55,066 bases of DNA from Pelagibacteraceae bacterium AG-447-N18 (GTDB lineage: Bacteria > Pseudomonadota > Alphaproteobacteria > Pelagibacterales > Pelagibacteraceae), in assembly GCA_003212275.1 (NCBI GenBank), contig QCQE01000007.1, positions 1-55,066 of the forward strand. Reading direction: 5' to 3'. Position 1 is the first letter of the stretch. The number at the start of each line of letters is the position of its first letter. The position numbers and the translations under genes are program-made. The notes beneath the pieces are model-generated. The model saw nothing but the letters and a program-made list of their open reading frames with translations. It did not search any database and had not been told where the DNA came from. Below are positions 52,247 through 55,066 of the stretch, piece by piece.

Positions 52247-53077
52247 TTACATAGAGGCATCAAAACCAAACCATTTAGTAGCTATTCTACTAATGTCTCC
52301 GTTTTTTCTAGCCTTATCGATTGCTTTGTTGAATGCTTTTAACAATTCAGTGTCGTCTTTTCTAATTCCAACTCCAACACCATTACCAAATGCTCCACCT
52401 GAAAAAGTTGGTCCTACAAGAACAACTGGTTTACCAGATTTTTCAGCATAATCTGTAAAAGCGACTGCAGCTGCTAATGCAACATCACATCTTCCTGATG
52501 CTAAGTCTAAGTTTACTTCATCTTGAGTTTTGTAAGTTCTTAGATTTATTTTTCCCACATCACCAGATTCTAAAAAGTTTTGGTGAATAGTTGCTGTTTG
52601 TGTACAAACAGTTTTACCAGCAAGTGCACCCGTTAAAGTTTTTAAAGTTTTTTTAACACCTGAACCCCCTAGAGTAAGATTGATTCCCTCTGGAGTATCC
52701 ATACCTTCAAGATCAGAACCCTTCATAACTGCTAAAGATGCAACTTCATCTGCATAACCTTGAGAAAAGTTAATAGCTTTTTTTCTTTTATCAGTAATAG
52801 ACATGCCTGCCATAATTGCATCAAATTTTCTCATAATTAATGCTGGTATCATTCCATCCCAATCTTGTTCAACAATCTCACATTGTTGTCCAATATATCT
52901 GCAAAGTGTGTAAGCTAATTCTACTTCAAATCCAATTAATTTACCTGATGCATCTTTAGAATTCCATGGAGGATAAGCACCTTCTGTTCCAATTTTAATT
53001 TTATCAGCATTAACATTTCCAATAATCAATAATGAAAATAAAACTGAAAAAATAGTTTTTTTAAATATATTCATCAT
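52247..53077 (-). CDS. Basic/polar amino-acid ABC transporter binding protein
   Basis: A 276-residue periplasmic protein with a signal peptide of about 24 residues (cut near VNA-D). IKIGTEGAYPPWNSKDASGKLIGFEVELAYTLCRYI, DWDGMIPALIMRKFDAIMAGMSITDKRKKAINFSQGY and VGVGIRKDDTELLKAFNKAID are HisJ/ArgT/OccT-like. Lysine, arginine, ornithine or histidine is the likely ligand. The ATG is preceded by AAGGAGAG. It lies 57 bp downstream of the SpeD-SpeE fusion on the same strand. Confidence 0.9.
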   Translation of the reverse strand: MMNIFKKTIFSVLFSLLIIGNVNADKIKIGTEGAYPPWNSKDASGKLIGFEVELAYTLCRYIGQQCEIVEQDWDGMIPALIMRKFDAIMAGMSITDKRKKAINFSQGYADEVASLAVMKGSDLEGMDTPEGINLTLGGSGVKKTLKTLTGALAGKTVCTQTATIHQNFLESGDVGKINLRTYKTQDEVNLDLASGRCDVALAAAVAFTDYAEKSGKPVVLVGPTFSGGAFGNGVGVGIRKDDTELLKAFNKAIDKARKNGDISRIATKWFGFDASM

Positions 53078-53134
53078 TCTCTCCTTTAATAAAAAAATAT
53101 TATTTCACAAATCAGAGACTTTAAAAAGAAAAAA

Positions 53135-54175
53135 TTAATGATTTATTGAAGACGAGAAATTCCAAGAGCAATCAAAACTGGGTACATAAACCCTAGATAA
53201 TTTGGTATTTCCAAAATGATGATGAAAAACATTCATCCAATTTTCAACTTGAAGAGGTTTTTTATCTTGGCTGCCAACTTGTGCTGTGATCACACCCTTT
53301 GGTTTTAATATTCTTACTAAAGAGTCCATATTTTTTGCAGCCAAATCTATACAAAACTGATCATCATTTAAATCTACAAAGATATGGTCATACGTATCGT
53401 CTTTTATTGATTTAATACTATGAAACGCATCTCCCCAAACACATTTAACTGAATTTTTCTCTGTAGCTTTTTTTCCAATGTCCCCTAAATGTTTATTACA
53501 AACTTCAACTACCTCAGGATCAAGCTCATACCAATCGATAAAATTAAATTTTTTAGATATGCATTCTCTTGCAACGCCTCCATCACCACCACCAATGATT
53601 GCAGCTCTTTCATTGTTTTTATTTAACTTCAATCCAGCACCTACAAATGTTGAGCTGTACAAATGTTCATCAGACTCAGCTACTTGAATTTCACCATCAA
53701 TAAATAATGATTTACCGAATTGCTCTAACTCTAAAATTTCAATGTGTTGACCCACTTTTGATTTAAAATCTTCCAAAACTTCATTTACAACATATGATTT
53801 TTGTAAACCTGGTGAGCTGTAAATATCGTGATAAAGAGATCTCGTATCTCTACTAAACTCTTTTTTGACAATTCTTTTGTGCTTAAATTCTTTTTTAACA
53901 ATATCAATCGCTACTGAGGGATTGATCTTTCCACAAGTAAAGAAGTCAAAACTTATAATTCCTTTCTCAGGAAATGTATGAAAACTGATGTGACTTTCAG
54001 CTAATAATGCAAGAATTGTAAAGCCCTGTGGTTCAAACTTATATTTTGATATATTCAAGATTGTAACTTTAGCTTCTTTAGCAATCTCTTTGATAACTCT
54101 TTCATAAACTGATGGATCATACTCTTTATCAGTACCAATTATATCTAAAGTAATGTGCTCCCCTACTTTTATCAT
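53135..54175 (-). CDS. Bifunctional S-adenosylmethionine decarboxylase-spermidine synthase (SpeD-SpeE fusion)
   Basis: A 346-residue fusion. Residues 1 to about 105 are a prokaryotic AdoMet decarboxylase: self-cleavage at E60-S61 in AESHISFHTF makes the pyruvoyl group, with H66 and C81 spaced as in Thermotoga AdoMetDC (S63, H68, C83). From about 115 comes spermidine synthase: D160-G161, Q164 and the DE pair 169-170, IGGGDGG at 194-200, ELD at 217-219, D249, and catalytic D268. It makes decarboxylated AdoMet and uses it to turn putrescine into spermidine plus MTA. The usual His/Gln-Glu after Y173 is Ser-Ser. One base separates it from the upstream aldolase gene. Confidence 0.92.
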   Translation of the reverse strand: MIKVGEHITLDIIGTDKEYDPSVYERVIKEIAKEAKVTILNISKYKFEPQGFTILALLAESHISFHTFPEKGIISFDFFTCGKINPSVAIDIVKKEFKHKRIVKKEFSRDTRSLYHDIYSSPGLQKSYVVNEVLEDFKSKVGQHIEILELEQFGKSLFIDGEIQVAESDEHLYSSTFVGAGLKLNKNNERAAIIGGGDGGVARECISKKFNFIDWYELDPEVVEVCNKHLGDIGKKATEKNSVKCVWGDAFHSIKSIKDDTYDHIFVDLNDDQFCIDLAAKNMDSLVRILKPKGVITAQVGSQDKKPLQVENWMNVFHHHFGNTKLSRVYVPSFDCSWNFSSSINH

Positions 54176-54176
54176 A

Positions 54177-54833
54177 TTACCCTTTTTTATAATCTTTAGC
54201 CTTTTCCAAAACTTTTTTCATCTCTTCTAATGAAAGAATCTTTGGCACTCCTAACTTTAGTGCAATAGTGTATTGATGACAAATATTTTCTATCTCTTGT
54301 GCTAGTTCAAATGCTTGGTCGAGATTTTTTCCAAAAGCAACCTGTCCGTGATTAGACATCAAACAAGCACTTCTATTTTCCAAAGCTTTAATTACATTTT
54401 GTGAAAGTTCTTTTGTCCCAAAAGTAGCGTATTCGGCACATTTAATATCTTCTCCTCCTGCAAGAGCAATCATATAATGAAACGGAGGTATAGATTTTCC
54501 GTGTGAAGATACAGCTGTTGCGTGTGGAGAATGTGCATGAACAATTGCTTGAGCATCTTTTTTATTAACATAAATATCTCTATGAAATCTCCATTCGGAG
54601 GATGGTTTGTTCACTGAGGCGTTATCTTCCGCTTCTTCATTTAAACCCATAAAAACAATATCTTCTGGCTTTAATGTTTCATATTTTTTTCCTGATGGAG
54701 TAATTAAATAACCTTTAATATTATCTTGTTCTGCTCTCAAAGATATATTTCCTGATCGTAGCGGTGAAAGATTTGTAGAGTTCAATTTAAGAGAATGCTC
54801 AATAATTTGATTTCTTTGGTCTAAATTCTTCAT
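54177..54833 (-). CDS. Class II (FucA-type) aldolase, probable methylthioribulose-1-phosphate aldolase
   Basis: A 218-residue zinc aldolase. SGNISLR, SSEWRFH with catalytic-type E80, HAH (H99, H101), [23 protein letters not shown] and NHGQ (H162) follow E. coli L-fuculose-1-phosphate aldolase closely (E73, H92, H94, H155). Because it is ATGA-coupled to mtnA and precedes the SpeD-SpeE fusion, its substrate is most likely methylthioribulose-1-phosphate, cleaved to DHAP and methylthioacetaldehyde. MtnB dehydratase is the alternative but its HxH-downstream EMIK motif is not seen. Confidence 0.78.
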   Translation of the reverse strand: MKNLDQRNQIIEHSLKLNSTNLSPLRSGNISLRAEQDNIKGYLITPSGKKYETLKPEDIVFMGLNEEAEDNASVNKPSSEWRFHRDIYVNKKDAQAIVHAHSPHATAVSSHGKSIPPFHYMIALAGGEDIKCAEYATFGTKELSQNVIKALENRSACLMSNHGQVAFGKNLDQAFELAQEIENICHQYTIALKLGVPKILSLEEMKKVLEKAKDYKKG

Positions 54834-55066
54834 TTAAATAATTCTTTTAGTCCTCTTTCTGATGCTTCACATATGCCTTTTTCGGTAATTAATCCTGTAA
54901 CATACTTTGCTGGAGTTACATCAAAAGCCAAATTCATAGCTTTACTTTTTTTTGGATAAATTTGTACTTTTTTTACGTTTCCTTTTTCATCTAAACCTTC
55001 CACATGAGATAATTCCTCTGAATTTCTCTCCTCAATTGGAATATTTTTATGATCTTTTATATTCCA
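54830..55066 (-). CDS. mtnA: Methylthioribose-1-phosphate isomerase, C-terminal part
   Basis: Only the last 78 residues are in the window; the gene continues beyond the right edge. [16 protein letters not shown] and [20 protein letters not shown], ending in GLKELFK, match the conserved C-terminus of MtnA, which isomerises methylthioribose-1-phosphate to methylthioribulose-1-phosphate. eIF2B-like paralogues share the fold, but this tail is the MtnA type. The stop codon overlaps the aldolase ATG (ATGA). Confidence 0.88.
   Translation of the reverse strand, partial: WNIKDHKNIPIEERNSEELSHVEGLDEKGNVKKVQIYPKKSKAMNLAFDVTPAKYVTGLITEKGICEASERGLKELFK

Noticed and set aside
54177..54833. MtnB methylthioribulose-1-phosphate dehydratase
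   Set aside because: The [18 protein letters not shown] and YATFGT motifs follow the FucA aldolase pattern and the EMIK motif of MtnB is absent, though the substrate is still unproven.
1..55066. CRISPR arrays, insertion sequences, tRNA or rRNA genes
   Set aside because: No direct-repeat/spacer pattern, transposase, cloverleaf-like or rRNA-like sequence was noticed on either strand; a tRNAscan or Infernal run would settle it.

Overview
The window is very AT-rich and densely packed, with intergenic gaps of mostly 0-60 bp and many overlapping stop and start codons. Gene content and protein style point to a streamlined marine alphaproteobacterium of the SAR11 / Pelagibacterales type: a small-type PurL with separate PurS and PurQ, class II DAHP synthase, CimA, TRAP and Tct transporters, a methylcitrate cluster, TauE/SafE proteins and a SpeD-SpeE fusion. 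The taxon is inferred from these traits, not from a marker search. I see no rRNA, tRNA, insertion sequence, phage or CRISPR. No gene-free stretch exceeds 300 bp.

Layout. 1-1455: a 5'-cut sugar epimerase and a GT2 glycosyltransferase, probably the edge of a surface-polysaccharide region. 1475-2626 (-): GGCT-like and CinA/MoaB-like genes. 2645-9871 (+): sfsA, map, purB-purC-purS-purQ-purL, bolA, grxD. 9875-19716 (-): rpsD, a TrmJ-like methylase, cimA, cysS, nadE, DAHP synthase, a sulfotransferase, glmS and a GlmU protein holding only the acetyltransferase half. 19788-24048 (+): gph and prpD-prpB-prpC. 24053-27618 (-): an FkbM methyltransferase and nrdAB behind a tandem NrdR box. 27778-29232 (+): phosphomannomutase. 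29233-36717 (-): a very long charged-helix protein, a GNAT-like protein, two TauE/SafE permeases, dusA and a TRAP transporter (dctPQM). 36813-43939: CoA transferase (+), rpoZ (-), MFS (-), beta-hydroxyacid dehydrogenase (+), FMN-binding protein (+), a secreted unknown (-), gamma-carbonic anhydrase (-), a peroxiredoxin-like protein (+) and a GT4 glycosyltransferase (+). 43943-47173 (-): an unlisted 55-residue ORF and the tctCBA transporter. 47254-50839: an AbrB-type membrane protein, a GT9 glycosyltransferase, a DUF6165-like protein and a metal-ligand-poor M24 protein. 50836-55066 (-): a polar amino-acid ABC transporter lacking an adjacent ATPase, a SpeD-SpeE fusion, a FucA-type aldolase and the end of mtnA.

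How the genes work together. The right end is the most coherent unit. Spermidine synthesis releases methylthioadenosine (MTA). The tightly packed mtnA and FucA-type aldolase are the enzymes of the 'DHAP shunt' for MTA salvage, so production and recycling of MTA appear to share one operon. The amino-acid transporter directly downstream could supply a precursor.

Regulation. Several promoters can be read by eye. Those of sfsA, rpsD and nrdA sit so close to the ATG that their mRNAs would be leaderless or nearly so. Those of dctP and tctC share the same -35 and -10 hexamers, spacing and leader. A terminator hairpin between dctP and dctQ also hides the dctQ ribosome-binding site. Two short regions, 30397-30493 and 41694-41761, look like structured RNAs.
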